DNA of 64,000 bases from CBDFKF01 sp965248765 (GTDB taxonomy: Bacteria > Pseudomonadota > Alphaproteobacteria > VGEJ01). The notes below the pieces were generated by a model that did no database searches, was not told the origin of the DNA, and worked only from the letters and a program-made list of their open reading frames with translations. Both the position numbers and the translations under genes were made by a program. The DNA lies in the NCBI GenBank assembly GCA_965248765.1, contig CBDFKF010000001.1, forward strand, positions 1 to 64,000, given 5' to 3'. Of the stretch, positions 53,400 to 62,587 are shown in pieces; within the stretch, counting starts at the first letter, position 1; the number at the start of each line of letters is the position of its first letter.

Positions 53400-54875
53400 A
53401 TGCGCTTTGTTATTGCCACCTTTGAGCACGAGACCAACACCTTCTCGCCGGTGCCGACGCCGCTTGCGCGGTTCGGGGAATGGGGCCTTCACTTCGGGCG
53501 CGATGCCCAACGTGCCAATGCCGAGGCGCGGGTGCCCATGGCTGCCTATATGCGGCTTGCGCGCGAGACCGGGGCCGAGTTCGTCACGCCAGTATCGGCC
53601 GAGGCGATGCCATCGGCGCCGGTCGAGGCCGAGGCCTATAGCACCGTCACCGATGCCATTTGCGAGGCCATCGCGGCGGGCTGCGATGCCGCGTTCCTGC
53701 ATCTCCATGGCGCCATGGTGGCGGAGGCCGCGCGCGATGGCGAGGGCGCCCTGCTCGCGCGCATCCGCGACATTGCCCCGGAGCTGCCGATCGCCGTCGC
53801 GTGCGATCTCCACTGCAATCTCACGGCGGCGATGGTCGAAAACTGCACGGCGCTGATCGGCTACAAGACCTACCCCCACGTCGACTCGTACGAGGTGGCC
53901 GAGCAGGTTGGCCGCATCCTGCTGCGTGCCTTGGCCGGCGAGGTGCGGCCGGTCATGGCCTGGGGCAATCGGCCACTGCTGGCGCAGACACTGTGCATGG
54001 GTACCGACGATGAGCCGATGAAGGGCCTCATCGCGATGACGCGGGAGGCGGAAGCCGAGGGCGTGCTGGCGGCTACCGTGTTCGGCGGTTTCCCGCTGGC
54101 CGATGTGGCTGAGGCGGGCCTCTCTGCGGTGGTGGTCGCCGATGGCGATGCGGAGCTCGCGCGCTCAACGACTGAGCGCTTGCTCGATGCGGCCTGGTCC
54201 CGTCGTCGGGAGTTCGTCTATGGCGGCACCCCGCTCGACCAGGCCCTCGATGAGGCGGCGGCGCTTGAAGAGGGACCGATCGTTCTCCTCGATCACGCCG
54301 ACAACACCGGCTCAGGTGGCACCCAGGATGTGATGACCGCGATCGCGGCCGTCATTGAGCGCGGCCTCGAGGACGTCGCGGTGGCCGCCGTGTGGGATCC
54401 GGCCGCGGTGCGCGCACTGGTGAAGGCTGGCGTTGGCGCCAAGGTCACGATCGACCTCGGCGGCCGCACGGACATGCCGACGATCGGTCGTGCGGGAGAG
54501 CCGTATCGGGTGAGCGGCCGGGTGCGCACGCTGTCGGACGGCGAGTGGATCGTGCGCGGGCCGATGTTCACCGGCGCCAAGGTCATGACCGGGCCGACAG
54601 CGGTGCTTGATACCGGCAAGGTGCAGATCGTCATCGTCTCGCACCATCACGAGCCGTGGGATCTCGGCATCTTCCAAAGCGTGGGCATCGACCCGACGAC
54701 CAAGCGGTATCTCCTGCTGAAATCGCGCATCCATCACCGCGCGGGCTTTGCCCCGATCGCCAAGCACACCCTGCGCCTCGACGGAGCGGGCGTGACCAGC
54801 TCGGACAACGCGCTGTTCGACTTCCACCACGTCCGTCGCCCGATCTATCCGCTCGATCAGATCAACGAGCCCTGA
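53400..54875 (+). CDS. M81 family metallopeptidase (MlrC-like)
   Basis: This 491-residue protein has the MlrC/DUF1485 layout: FEHETNTFSP at the start, LHLHGAMVAE, zinc ligands Asp136, His138 (VACDLHCNLT) and His160 (YKTYPHVDSYE), then the C-terminal domain with DHADNTGSGGTQD. MlrC cleaves linearised microcystin products; most relatives act on unknown peptides or amides. It heads a peptidase and transporter cluster on the plus strand. Confidence 0.92.
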   Translation: MRFVIATFEHETNTFSPVPTPLARFGEWGLHFGRDAQRANAEARVPMAAYMRLARETGAEFVTPVSAEAMPSAPVEAEAYSTVTDAICEAIAAGCDAAFLHLHGAMVAEAARDGEGALLARIRDIAPELPIAVACDLHCNLTAAMVENCTALIGYKTYPHVDSYEVAEQVGRILLRALAGEVRPVMAWGNRPLLAQTLCMGTDDEPMKGLIAMTREAEAEGVLAATVFGGFPLADVAEAGLSAVVVADGDAELARSTTERLLDAAWSRRREFVYGGTPLDQALDEAAALEEGPIVLLDHADNTGSGGTQDVMTAIAAVIERGLEDVAVAAVWDPAAVRALVKAGVGAKVTIDLGGRTDMPTIGRAGEPYRVSGRVRTLSDGEWIVRGPMFTGAKVMTGPTAVLDTGKVQIVIVSHHHEPWDLGIFQSVGIDPTTKRYLLLKSRIHHRAGFAPIAKHTLRLDGAGVTSSDNALFDFHHVRRPIYPLDQINEP

Positions 54876-54958
54876 GCGCACGCTGACAACGCGATTCGGT
54901 GGCGCGGCGGGCGCCCGATATGATGGCCGCGGGACGGGTGCGGCCGAGGGAGGGAACG

Positions 54959-55669
54959 ATGCGCCACCGGCAATGGGTGTGCCGGGTCTGCGGTTACAAC
55001 ATGATCGGCGAATGCCCCGATGTGTGCCCGTTTTGCGGCGCCCATCACGAGGAGTTCGTGACGTGGGAGGAATGCGAGCAAGAGTATCGGGTGACGGCGA
55101 CGGCGGTCAGTGAGCGGGTTACCCAGCTGATGTCGGTGCCGCGATTGGGGATCGAACATGCCGCCTACCGGCTTGAAACGGACGATAGGGCGGTCTGGAT
55201 CGACTGCCCCTCGGCCTTCAGCCGCGACCTCGATCCAGTCGCGGCTATCTACTTCACCCACAAGGACTTCCTGGGGGCGTGCAATCAGTACCGCGAGCTG
55301 TGGGACGCCCGTGTGTGCTTGCATGAGAGTGGCGCGGCCACGCCGCTGGCGCAGCCGTTTCCCGTCGACTGGCGGTTCACCGGCGACTTCAGCGCCGACG
55401 GCCTCGAGGCCTATCACATCGGCGGCCATACGCCGGGCTTCACCATGTACGTCTACGACGAAGTGCTGTTCGCCTGCGACTACGTATTCCCGCCGGGGCC
55501 GGAGATGCGCTTCAATCCGTTCAGCGACCACGACGAGATCCGGGCGCGCGCCCACCGCGTGCACGAGATCTTCGCCGCGCGATCGCTCAAGACGGTGTGC
55601 GGGTACAACTACGTGGTCGACTTCCGCGACTGGCAGACCGATTTCGAACGGGTACTGGGGAGCGGCTGA
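54959..55669 (+). CDS. Rubredoxin-type zinc ribbon fused to a metallo-beta-lactamase-like domain
   Basis: This 236-residue protein begins with a small metal site of four Cys (Cys8, Cys11, Cys23, Cys26; VCRVCGYN and CPFCGAHH). The remainder resembles a metallo-beta-lactamase fold (VWIDCPSAF, YFTHKDFLGACNQY, YHIGGHTPGFTMYV, LFACDYVF). The usual HxHxDH metal motif is reduced to THKDFLGA, so hydrolase activity is doubtful. GAGGGAGG precedes the ATG at 54959. Confidence 0.72.
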   Translation: MRHRQWVCRVCGYNMIGECPDVCPFCGAHHEEFVTWEECEQEYRVTATAVSERVTQLMSVPRLGIEHAAYRLETDDRAVWIDCPSAFSRDLDPVAAIYFTHKDFLGACNQYRELWDARVCLHESGAATPLAQPFPVDWRFTGDFSADGLEAYHIGGHTPGFTMYVYDEVLFACDYVFPPGPEMRFNPFSDHDEIRARAHRVHEIFAARSLKTVCGYNYVVDFRDWQTDFERVLGSG

Positions 55670-55741
55670 GCGTCCGCTATCGGGCCGTGCTGGCGCCCGA
55701 ACGGGATGGCGCTCCGCGACCGGTTGCCGGGGCGAGCGATC

Positions 55742-56620
55742 ATGACGACCGCGGCGAACGGGATCACCGCCCGGCCACTCGTCGGCGTCGTCTTGGTCTG
55801 CGCTTCGACCTCGATAGTGCCGTTCTTGGACGCCATCGCCAAGCACCTGAGCGCCAGCCTGCCCATCCTCGAGATCGTTTGGGCGCGCTACGCCTTTCAT
55901 CTTGTGGTCCTGCTGCCGGTGGTGCTGTGGCGGCACCAGCTCCGCGAGTTGCGGCCACGCGCGCCGCTCCTGCACGTCGCCCGCGGTGTCATCCTGGTCG
56001 GCTCGACGGCTTTTTTCTTCGTGGCGATCTCGCGTATGGCGATCGCCGATGCTCTGTCTATCTTGTTTGTCGCGCCGCTGATCGTGACGGCGCTGTCGCC
56101 GTTCCTGCTTGGCGAGCATATCGGGCCGCGGCGCTGGACGGCCGTTATCGTCGGCTTTCTCGGCGGGGTGATCATTATCCGGCCGGGTTTCGGCGTCTTC
56201 GACGATGCTGCGTTGTGGGCGCTGGCGGCGGGTCTTGGCTATGCGCTGTTCCTGATCGTGACCCGCAAGCTCTCGGGCCGTTCTCCGCCGCTTATTACCC
56301 TGACGATGACCGCTGCCTTTGGTGCCCTCGCGACCTCGGTTGTTGTGCCGTTCAACTGGGTGCCCCCTAGCGCGCTTCAGTGGGGGCTGTTAGCCGCCAT
56401 GGGGGTGGTCGTGTTTGGCAGCGATCTCATGATGATCAAGGCCTTCGACCACGCGCCGGCCTCGCTACTTGCGCCGATCCTGTATTTCGAAATCGTCATG
56501 TCGACGACCGTGAGCTACGTTTTCTTTAGCGACTTCCCCGATCGCTGGACCTGGCTCGGCGTCAGCATCGTTATCGCCAGTGGTATCTACATTTCGGTAC
56601 GCGAGCGGCATCGGCGGTGA
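55742..56620 (+). CDS. DMT-superfamily (EamA) transporter
   Basis: This 292-residue membrane protein has ten predicted helices in two EamA repeats. Segments include LPILEIVWARYAFHLVVLLP, ALSILFVAPLIVTALSPFLL, and ASLLAPILYFEIVMSTTVSY. Relatives export amino acids or metabolites. The ATG at 55742 is preferred over 55706. It sits between the rubredoxin/MBL gene and two dipeptidase genes. Confidence 0.9.
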   Translation: MTTAANGITARPLVGVVLVCASTSIVPFLDAIAKHLSASLPILEIVWARYAFHLVVLLPVVLWRHQLRELRPRAPLLHVARGVILVGSTAFFFVAISRMAIADALSILFVAPLIVTALSPFLLGEHIGPRRWTAVIVGFLGGVIIIRPGFGVFDDAALWALAAGLGYALFLIVTRKLSGRSPPLITLTMTAAFGALATSVVVPFNWVPPSALQWGLLAAMGVVVFGSDLMMIKAFDHAPASLLAPILYFEIVMSTTVSYVFFSDFPDRWTWLGVSIVIASGIYISVRERHRR

Positions 56621-56741
56621 TCGTGCCAATGGGCGCGATGCTTCGATACAGCTGGCCCCGGGCTGACAGTGCGCGCGAGGCCTGATAGATTCGCAAGCAA
56701 CGTCGCGGGTGGCGCGGCCAACAAAAGATAAGGGGAGTGTG

Positions 56742-57773
56742 ATGACCCAGACCGCGGGCGATCTGCGCGTCGATATCCGGAAGCGGGCGAGCGAACAAGC
56801 GATCGCGTTGTTCGAGGAGGCGCTCGTCTGGGACATGACGCTTCCTTGGGTCGAGGGGTACGAGGACGAGGACGTCACCCTGCCGCGCTTCAAAGACGCC
56901 GGCGTTGACTTCGCCTCGCTCACCGTCAACGACTTTCCGGGCTCGTTGGGCGGCACCGCGCGCCAGATCGCGGCCGTCACCCGACACATCCAGGAGCGCG
57001 CCGAGACCATGGTGCTGGTGAAATCAGTGGACGAGATTCGCCAGGCTAAGAAGGACGGGAAGTTCGCGTTCGCCTTTAACCTGCAGGAGACCAATCCACT
57101 CGAGGGTGAGGTCAATTTCGTTCAGACCTACTACGACCTCGGGGTCCGTCACATGCTGATGGCCTACAACCAGAAGAACCAAGTCGGCGACGGCTGCGCC
57201 GAGCGGACCGACGCCGGCTTGAGCCGGTTCGGTGTGCGCGTGGTTCAGGAAATGAACCGCGTCGGCATGTTGGTCGATGGCACCCACACCGGCTATCGCA
57301 CCACCATGGACGCGATGGAGGTGGCGACGGCACCCTTTATCTTCTCGCACTGCCTCGCGCACGCCGTCCACGCGCACTACCGCAACATCCGCGACGATCA
57401 GATCAAGGCCTGTGCCGAGACCGGCGGCGTCATCGGGGTCAACGGCGTCGGCTTCTTCCTCAAAGACGAGAAGGCCTCGAGTGAGGCCGTCGTCCGCCAT
57501 ATCGATCACATCGCGAACCTGGTCGGGCCGGAGCACGTCGGTTTTGGTCTCGACTATTGCAGGGACACCGAGCACATCGCTGCCTGGACGCTCGCCAACA
57601 CCGACATGTGGCCGCCCAACGACGGCGAGCCGTTTGGCGAGACCGCGTTCGTGCAGCCCGAGCAGCTGCTCGAAATCACCGACATCCTGCTATCGCGCCA
57701 ATACTTGGAGAAGGACGTGCGCGGCATCCTCGGCGAGAACTTTGCCCGAGTCGCGGGCCAGGTATGGAAGTGA
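56742..57773 (+). CDS. M19 family membrane dipeptidase, copy 1
   Basis: This 343-residue zinc dipeptidase of the renal dipeptidase family has NGVGFF-like barrel strands, the first Glu of LQETNPLE, GTHTGYRTTMDAM, the His of FSHCLAHAV and HVGFGLDYC. The usual first His-x-Asp pair near the N-terminus is not obvious (WDMTLPWVEG). AGGGGAG lies 5 bases before the ATG at 56742. A second, diverged M19 gene follows. Its substrates would be dipeptides or related amides. Confidence 0.9.
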   Translation: MTQTAGDLRVDIRKRASEQAIALFEEALVWDMTLPWVEGYEDEDVTLPRFKDAGVDFASLTVNDFPGSLGGTARQIAAVTRHIQERAETMVLVKSVDEIRQAKKDGKFAFAFNLQETNPLEGEVNFVQTYYDLGVRHMLMAYNQKNQVGDGCAERTDAGLSRFGVRVVQEMNRVGMLVDGTHTGYRTTMDAMEVATAPFIFSHCLAHAVHAHYRNIRDDQIKACAETGGVIGVNGVGFFLKDEKASSEAVVRHIDHIANLVGPEHVGFGLDYCRDTEHIAAWTLANTDMWPPNDGEPFGETAFVQPEQLLEITDILLSRQYLEKDVRGILGENFARVAGQVWK

Positions 57774-57823
57774 CGCGCCTGTCGTAAATCGCGTGCGGCG
57801 GGAGGACGGGGGAGAATCCACGC

Positions 57824-58834
57824 ATGGCGAGTACCGATCACGATCGCGTACACGACGAGGCCATCGTGATCGATGCGGTGTGCCCGCTCATGTTGCGCCG
57901 CGAGTACATCGATTGGTGGATCGAGGGCGGCGCGACGGCCGCCGGGCCGACCGTGGGCGCCTTTGAGCGCGCCGGTCCGACGCTGAAGGCGCTTGGCGAC
58001 TGGATTCGCGCGATCGATGCCGATCCGCGGCTGAACCTTATTAAGCGTGCTGCCGACTTCGAGGCTGCGAAAGCGACGGGGACGCTCGGCGTGCTCTTCC
58101 ACTTCCAGGGGACCGAGCCGATCGAGGACGATCTCAACCTGATCGACGCCTATAAGGCGCTCGGTGTCGGCATGATTCAGCTCGCTTACAACGCCAAGAA
58201 CCGGGTCGGCGACGGCTGCGAGGAACGCACCGATGCCGGACTCAGCAACTTCGGCCTCAAGGTGATCGAGCGCCTGAACCAAGCCCGCATCGTCGTCGAC
58301 TGCACACACACCGGCTACCGGACGACGATGGACGCGATCGAGGCCTCGTCACGCCCGGTCGTCTTCTCACACTCGAACGCGAAGGCGGTGAAGGACTCGC
58401 CGCGCAACATCACGGACGAGCAGATAAAGGGAGCGGCCGCGACCGGCGGCCTGATCGGGATGGTCGGCTTTCCGGCCTTCGTGAGCTCTTCACCAAAGCC
58501 GACGCTCGACGAGTTCATCGATCATATCGACTACGTTGTGAAGCTGGTCGGTGATGACCATGTGGGCCTCGGGATAGATTACTACTGGGGACAGGTGCCG
58601 ATCGCCGACGTCGAAGAGGCCACGCGCATGTACCAGGAATTTGTGGCGGCCGGCACATGGCGGCCCGAGTCTTATCCGCCACCGCCCTATCACTACCCGG
58701 ACGGTATCTCCACGCCGCGCGATCTACGCAACCTCACCAAGCGTCTCTTGGAACGCGGCTATGGTGAAGAGGCGACAAAGAAGGTCCTCGGCGGAAACTG
58801 GGTTAGGGTTTTCCGGGAGGTGTGGGGCGAGTAG
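57824..58834 (+). CDS. M19 family membrane dipeptidase, copy 2
   Basis: This 336-residue paralogue has IDAVCPLML at the N-terminus, FHFQGTEPIEDDL, CTHTGYRTTMDAIEAS, FSHSNAKAVKDSPRN and HVGLGIDYYWG. It shares GDGCxERTDAGLSxFG with copy 1 but is otherwise well diverged. It lies 50 bases after copy 1 and 45 bases before the peptide-binding protein gene, so it is probably in the same transcript as the transporter. Confidence 0.9.
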   Translation: MASTDHDRVHDEAIVIDAVCPLMLRREYIDWWIEGGATAAGPTVGAFERAGPTLKALGDWIRAIDADPRLNLIKRAADFEAAKATGTLGVLFHFQGTEPIEDDLNLIDAYKALGVGMIQLAYNAKNRVGDGCEERTDAGLSNFGLKVIERLNQARIVVDCTHTGYRTTMDAIEASSRPVVFSHSNAKAVKDSPRNITDEQIKGAAATGGLIGMVGFPAFVSSSPKPTLDEFIDHIDYVVKLVGDDHVGLGIDYYWGQVPIADVEEATRMYQEFVAAGTWRPESYPPPPYHYPDGISTPRDLRNLTKRLLERGYGEEATKKVLGGNWVRVFREVWGE

Positions 58835-58879
58835 AGACGCGTACACGACAATATCAGTCACAACAGGAGGCAGGGTGTC

Positions 58880-60481
58880 ATGGTAGGCAAGCCAACGAAA
58901 GATTCGCAAAACGGCCTCGACCGACGCACGGTTCTCGGCACGGGCGCCGCGGTATTGGTAACCGGCGCCGGCGGCGGACTGATCGCATTGCACAGCCCCG
59001 GTATCGCTCAAGCACAAGAGCCCAAGCGTGGCGGCGTGCTACGCCTTTCGACCTCCGAGGAGCCGTTCGCACCGGCCTTCGACCTGCATCGCACCCTCTC
59101 GCTGTTGACGACCCGGATCGGCTATTGCGCCTACAACGGCCTGGTGAACATCGACAGCAACCGCAACGTCGTGCCCGACCTCGCCGAGTCGTGGGAGCAG
59201 CCTGACGCGCAGACCTACATCTTCAACCTGCGAAAAGGCGTCAAGTTCCACGACGGCACAGATTTCAACGGCGATGCCGTCAAGTTCACGGTCGAGCGCC
59301 TCGTCAACCCGGAGACGGCCTCTGGGTACGCGGCGGACTTCGAGCTTATCGAGGCGGTCGACGTCCTCGATCCGCATACGGTGCGGGTCCGCATGAAACA
59401 GCCGTTCGCACCCCAGCTCGCCAACTTCCGGCGTTCCGCGTTCGCCATCATCTCGCCGACTGCCATCGAGAAGCACATGGCGGATGATCCGTTGAAGGCC
59501 TCGATCGGCACCGGCCCGTTCCGTTTCGTCTCCTACACCCGCGGCGACAAAGTGGTGCTCGAGCGGTTCGACGACCATTGGCGCGGACCCGCCCATCTCG
59601 ACGGGATCGAGGTTCACATCATCCCCGAGCAGTCGACCGCGCTGGCGGCGCTGCAAACCGGCGACCTCGACTACATGATGCAAACCAATCCGGAGTTTGC
59701 CGCCCAAATCACGTCGAACCCGGAGCTCAAGCTGCTGACGACGCCGTCGCCGATCTGGGACTTCGTTGCCTACAACGTCGAGCGCGAGCCGTTCAACGAT
59801 AAGCGGGTGCGGCAGGCCTTCTCCATGGCCTTCGACCGCGAGGGCATCGCCGAAGGCATTTACAAGGGCCTGGCGTTACCGGCCCATCATGCGATCTCGC
59901 CGGCGTTCGAGGCCTACCACCGCGACAACCCGGACATCCCCTATCAGTACTATGACCCGGAGGGGGCCAAGGCGCTCTTGAAGGAGGCCGGCTTCGACTT
60001 CAACCAGACGATCCGCTTCGATACCTTCACCGAGCGCCCCTGGGGCCTGGTTGGCGATGCATGTGCCGCGCAGCTCAGCGCCATCGGCGTCAACCTCGAG
60101 ATCGTGAAGCCGGACTTCAACACCTTCGCCGCCTACTTCTACGGCACCAAAGAGTACTGGATCGCCAACTCGTCCTGGACCGGCGGCGGCGTCGATCCCG
60201 ACACGATGATGTACAAGATGCTAACCACCGGCGGCGCCTACAACGTCGGCAACTATGGCAACGCTCAGGTCGACGATCTCCTCAACAAAGCCCGCGCGGA
60301 GATCGACATCCCGACCCGTGCCGATCTCTACAACCAGGCGAACCGCATCGTAATGGACGAGTGCCCGGTCGCCTTCCTCGTGTTCCCGAACCTGGTTGAG
60401 GGCATGCGGAAGGACGTGATGGGCTACGAGTTCCGCGACGAGCTGGCGGGACCGTTCGACGAGTGCTGGTTGGATCGCTAG
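58880..60481 (+). CDS. Peptide/solute ABC transporter substrate-binding protein (SBP family 5)
   Basis: This 533-residue periplasmic protein carries a Tat-type signal (DRRTVLGTGAAVLVTG, cleavage near AQAQE) and the family 5 binding fold: YNGLVNIDSNRNVVPDLAESW, FNLRKGVKFHDGTDFNGDAVKF, and IGTGPFRFVSY. It should deliver dipeptides or similar solutes to the permeases encoded downstream. AGGAGG lies upstream of the ATG. It follows two dipeptidase genes. Confidence 0.93.
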   Translation: MVGKPTKDSQNGLDRRTVLGTGAAVLVTGAGGGLIALHSPGIAQAQEPKRGGVLRLSTSEEPFAPAFDLHRTLSLLTTRIGYCAYNGLVNIDSNRNVVPDLAESWEQPDAQTYIFNLRKGVKFHDGTDFNGDAVKFTVERLVNPETASGYAADFELIEAVDVLDPHTVRVRMKQPFAPQLANFRRSAFAIISPTAIEKHMADDPLKASIGTGPFRFVSYTRGDKVVLERFDDHWRGPAHLDGIEVHIIPEQSTALAALQTGDLDYMMQTNPEFAAQITSNPELKLLTTPSPIWDFVAYNVEREPFNDKRVRQAFSMAFDREGIAEGIYKGLALPAHHAISPAFEAYHRDNPDIPYQYYDPEGAKALLKEAGFDFNQTIRFDTFTERPWGLVGDACAAQLSAIGVNLEIVKPDFNTFAAYFYGTKEYWIANSSWTGGGVDPDTMMYKMLTTGGAYNVGNYGNAQVDDLLNKARAEIDIPTRADLYNQANRIVMDECPVAFLVFPNLVEGMRKDVMGYEFRDELAGPFDECWLDR

Positions 60482-60539
60482 GGCGTCGACTCATAGTCCG
60501 AGGAACCGCTTTATCCGACCGGCGGGTCGACCGCAGCCA

Positions 60540-60665
60540 CCCTCACCCCGACCCTCTCCCGCAAAGCACGCGGGAGAGGGAGCTACGGCATCGAGGAAGA
60601 GAGCCCCTCGCCCGCGCGGCGGGAGAGGGAGGGACCCGCGAGCAGCGCGAGCGGGAGGGTGAGGG
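60540..60665. repeat. Palindromic REP-like intergenic repeat
   Basis: The segment is built from nested dyads: an exact 11-bp stem CCCTCTCCCGC/GCGGGAGAGGG at 60555-60583, further CCCGC/GCGGG dyads, and outer ends ACCCTCACCC and GGGTGAGGGC. This resembles the dispersed G/C-rich repeats found between genes in many GC-rich genomes. It lies inside the transporter operon, after the binding-protein gene. Confidence 0.7.
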
Positions 60666-60771
60666 CGCGTGCAACTAAGCGCTCAATTGTCAGTGGACGA
60701 CCGCAGCTGGTCCAACTTTGTTGGTCGGATCCCGACGCGCAGGAAAGCGTTGGGGTCAGAGGCTTAGTCCG

Positions 60772-61728
60772 TTGCGCCTGCGTTTTCTCCTGACGAGGCT
60801 CGCCTGGACGATTTTCGTCCTGGTCGGCGCCAGCCTCGTCATCTTCTTCATCTTGCACGTCGTGCCGGGCGATCCCGCACGTGCCATGCTGGGCCCGCTC
60901 GGGACGCCCGAGGCGGTCGCGACCTTGCGCCGTCAGCTCGGCCTCAACGAGCCGCTGGTCACCCAATACTACCTGTGGATCACACGGGCGATCTCGGGCG
61001 ATCTCGGGCACTCGATCCTGCTCAGCCAGAGTGTCGCCAGCCTGCTCGGCGAGCGCCTGCAGGTAACGCTGATCATCAGCGGCTACGCGCTGGTGTTCGC
61101 CATTCTGATCGCGATCCCGGCGAGTGTCATCTCGGCGACCCGGCGCAACACCGTCGCCGACTACGCCGGGCGGTTCGTCGCGTTGGTTGGCCTGGCGATG
61201 CCCGGCTTTTGGCTCGGCCTGATGCTGATCCTGTTTTTCGGCGTCTATCTCGGCATTCTGCCGGTGTTCGGTTACGTCGCGCCGGGCGAGGACTTCGTCG
61301 AGCACTTGCGCCACATCGTCCTGCCGGCGATCGCGCTGGGTGCCGCCTATTCCGCGCTGATCATGGAGATGAACCGATCCAGCCTGATCGAGGTGCTGGA
61401 GCAAGACTACATCCGCACCGCTCGCGCCGGCGGACTGATAGAGCGGCGCGTGTTGCTGAAATATGCGATGCGCAACGCCCTGATACCGACGATCACCGTC
61501 ATCGGCATTCAGATCGGCTACCTGATGAGCGGCGCCCTGGTCGTCGAGGCGGTATTCGCCATCCCCGGCATGGGGCGGCTGCTGGTGAATGCGGTGTTGT
61601 CCCGCGACTACCCACTGGTGCAGGGCGGCATGCTGGTGACGGTGCTCGTCTTCGTCGTCGCCAACCTCACCGTCGATCTGCTCTACACGGTGATCGATCC
61701 GCGCGTCCGGCTCGGCCGGCGGACCTGA
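60772..61728 (+). CDS. Peptide ABC transporter permease, DppB type
   Basis: The 318-residue inner-membrane protein begins LRLRFLLTRLAWTIFVLVGA and has six helices, with the family segment VVPGDPARAMLG and the ATPase-contacting loop with EVLEQDYIRTARAGG. The TTG start at 60772 fits the DppB N-terminus; a TTG at 60718 would add 18 atypical residues. It partners with the next permease. Confidence 0.9.
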   Translation: MRLRFLLTRLAWTIFVLVGASLVIFFILHVVPGDPARAMLGPLGTPEAVATLRRQLGLNEPLVTQYYLWITRAISGDLGHSILLSQSVASLLGERLQVTLIISGYALVFAILIAIPASVISATRRNTVADYAGRFVALVGLAMPGFWLGLMLILFFGVYLGILPVFGYVAPGEDFVEHLRHIVLPAIALGAAYSALIMEMNRSSLIEVLEQDYIRTARAGGLIERRVLLKYAMRNALIPTITVIGIQIGYLMSGALVVEAVFAIPGMGRLLVNAVLSRDYPLVQGGMLVTVLVFVVANLTVDLLYTVIDPRVRLGRRT

Positions 61729-61743
61729 CCGGGCGCAAGACGA

Positions 61744-62580
61744 ATGCTCGACTCTCTGCGCCAGGAACTGCGCCGAAACCCGGTTCTCGTCGTCGCACTC
61801 ATCGTGCTTGCGATCTATATCGTGGTGGCCGCGGGCGCCCCGCTCCTCGCGCCCCATGATCCGAACATACAGAACCTGCGGGCGACGCTCGCCCCCCCGT
61901 CCGAGCACTACCTGCTGGGGGCCGACGAATATGGACGGGACTTGCTCAGCCGGCTCGTCTTCGGCACCCGGTCGTCGATGATCGTCGGTGCCGCGGTCGT
62001 CGTGTTCTCGGCGCTCATCGGCATGGTCCTCGGTATCCTTGCAGGCTATCGCGGCGGCTTCTTCGACGATCTCATCATGCGCTCCTCAGATGTCTTGATG
62101 GCGTTCCCGTTTTTGGTCCTCGCCCTCGGCCTCATTGCTGCGCTCGGCGCCGGGCTCGGCAGCACCATCATCGCGCTCACGGCCGCCTTCGCCCCCATCT
62201 ACGTCCGCATCGTGCGCGGCAGCGTTCTACAGATCCGCCAGGAAGCATATGTGGATGCCGCACGAAGCATCGGCGTGCGGCCGGCACGGATCGCCGTGCG
62301 TCATGTCGTGCCCAACGTGATGGGCCCGGTGCTGGTACAGGGCGCGCTGACCTTCGCCTTTGCGGTGCTGGCTGAGGCCAGCCTCAGCTTCGTCGGGCTC
62401 GGGATTCCGCCTCCCGATGCCTCGTTCGGCAATATCATCGCGGCCGGCCGCGACTACATCGGCCAGGCACCGTGGATCACCACGCTGCCCGGCGTCTCGA
62501 TCGTCGTCGTGGTACTGGCGCTGCTTGTCATCGCCGATGGCCTGCGCGATGCCATCGATCCCTACCAACACCGACTATGA
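61744..62580 (+). CDS. Peptide ABC transporter permease, DppC type
   Basis: This 278-residue protein has an N-terminal helix (VLVVALIVLAIYIVVAAGAP), the DppC segment LGADEYGRDLLSRLVFGTR and the coupling loop QEAYVDAARSIG. Helices continue to VVLALLVIADGLRDAIDP. It starts 15 bases after the DppB gene and ends 7 bases before the first ATPase gene. Confidence 0.93.
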   Translation: MLDSLRQELRRNPVLVVALIVLAIYIVVAAGAPLLAPHDPNIQNLRATLAPPSEHYLLGADEYGRDLLSRLVFGTRSSMIVGAAVVVFSALIGMVLGILAGYRGGFFDDLIMRSSDVLMAFPFLVLALGLIAALGAGLGSTIIALTAAFAPIYVRIVRGSVLQIRQEAYVDAARSIGVRPARIAVRHVVPNVMGPVLVQGALTFAFAVLAEASLSFVGLGIPPPDASFGNIIAAGRDYIGQAPWITTLPGVSIVVVVLALLVIADGLRDAIDPYQHRL

Positions 62581-62587
62581 GGGCGGT

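Noticed and set aside
60540..60665. CRISPR-like repeat
   Set aside because: The repeats are nested inverted palindromes without regular direct spacing or unique spacers.
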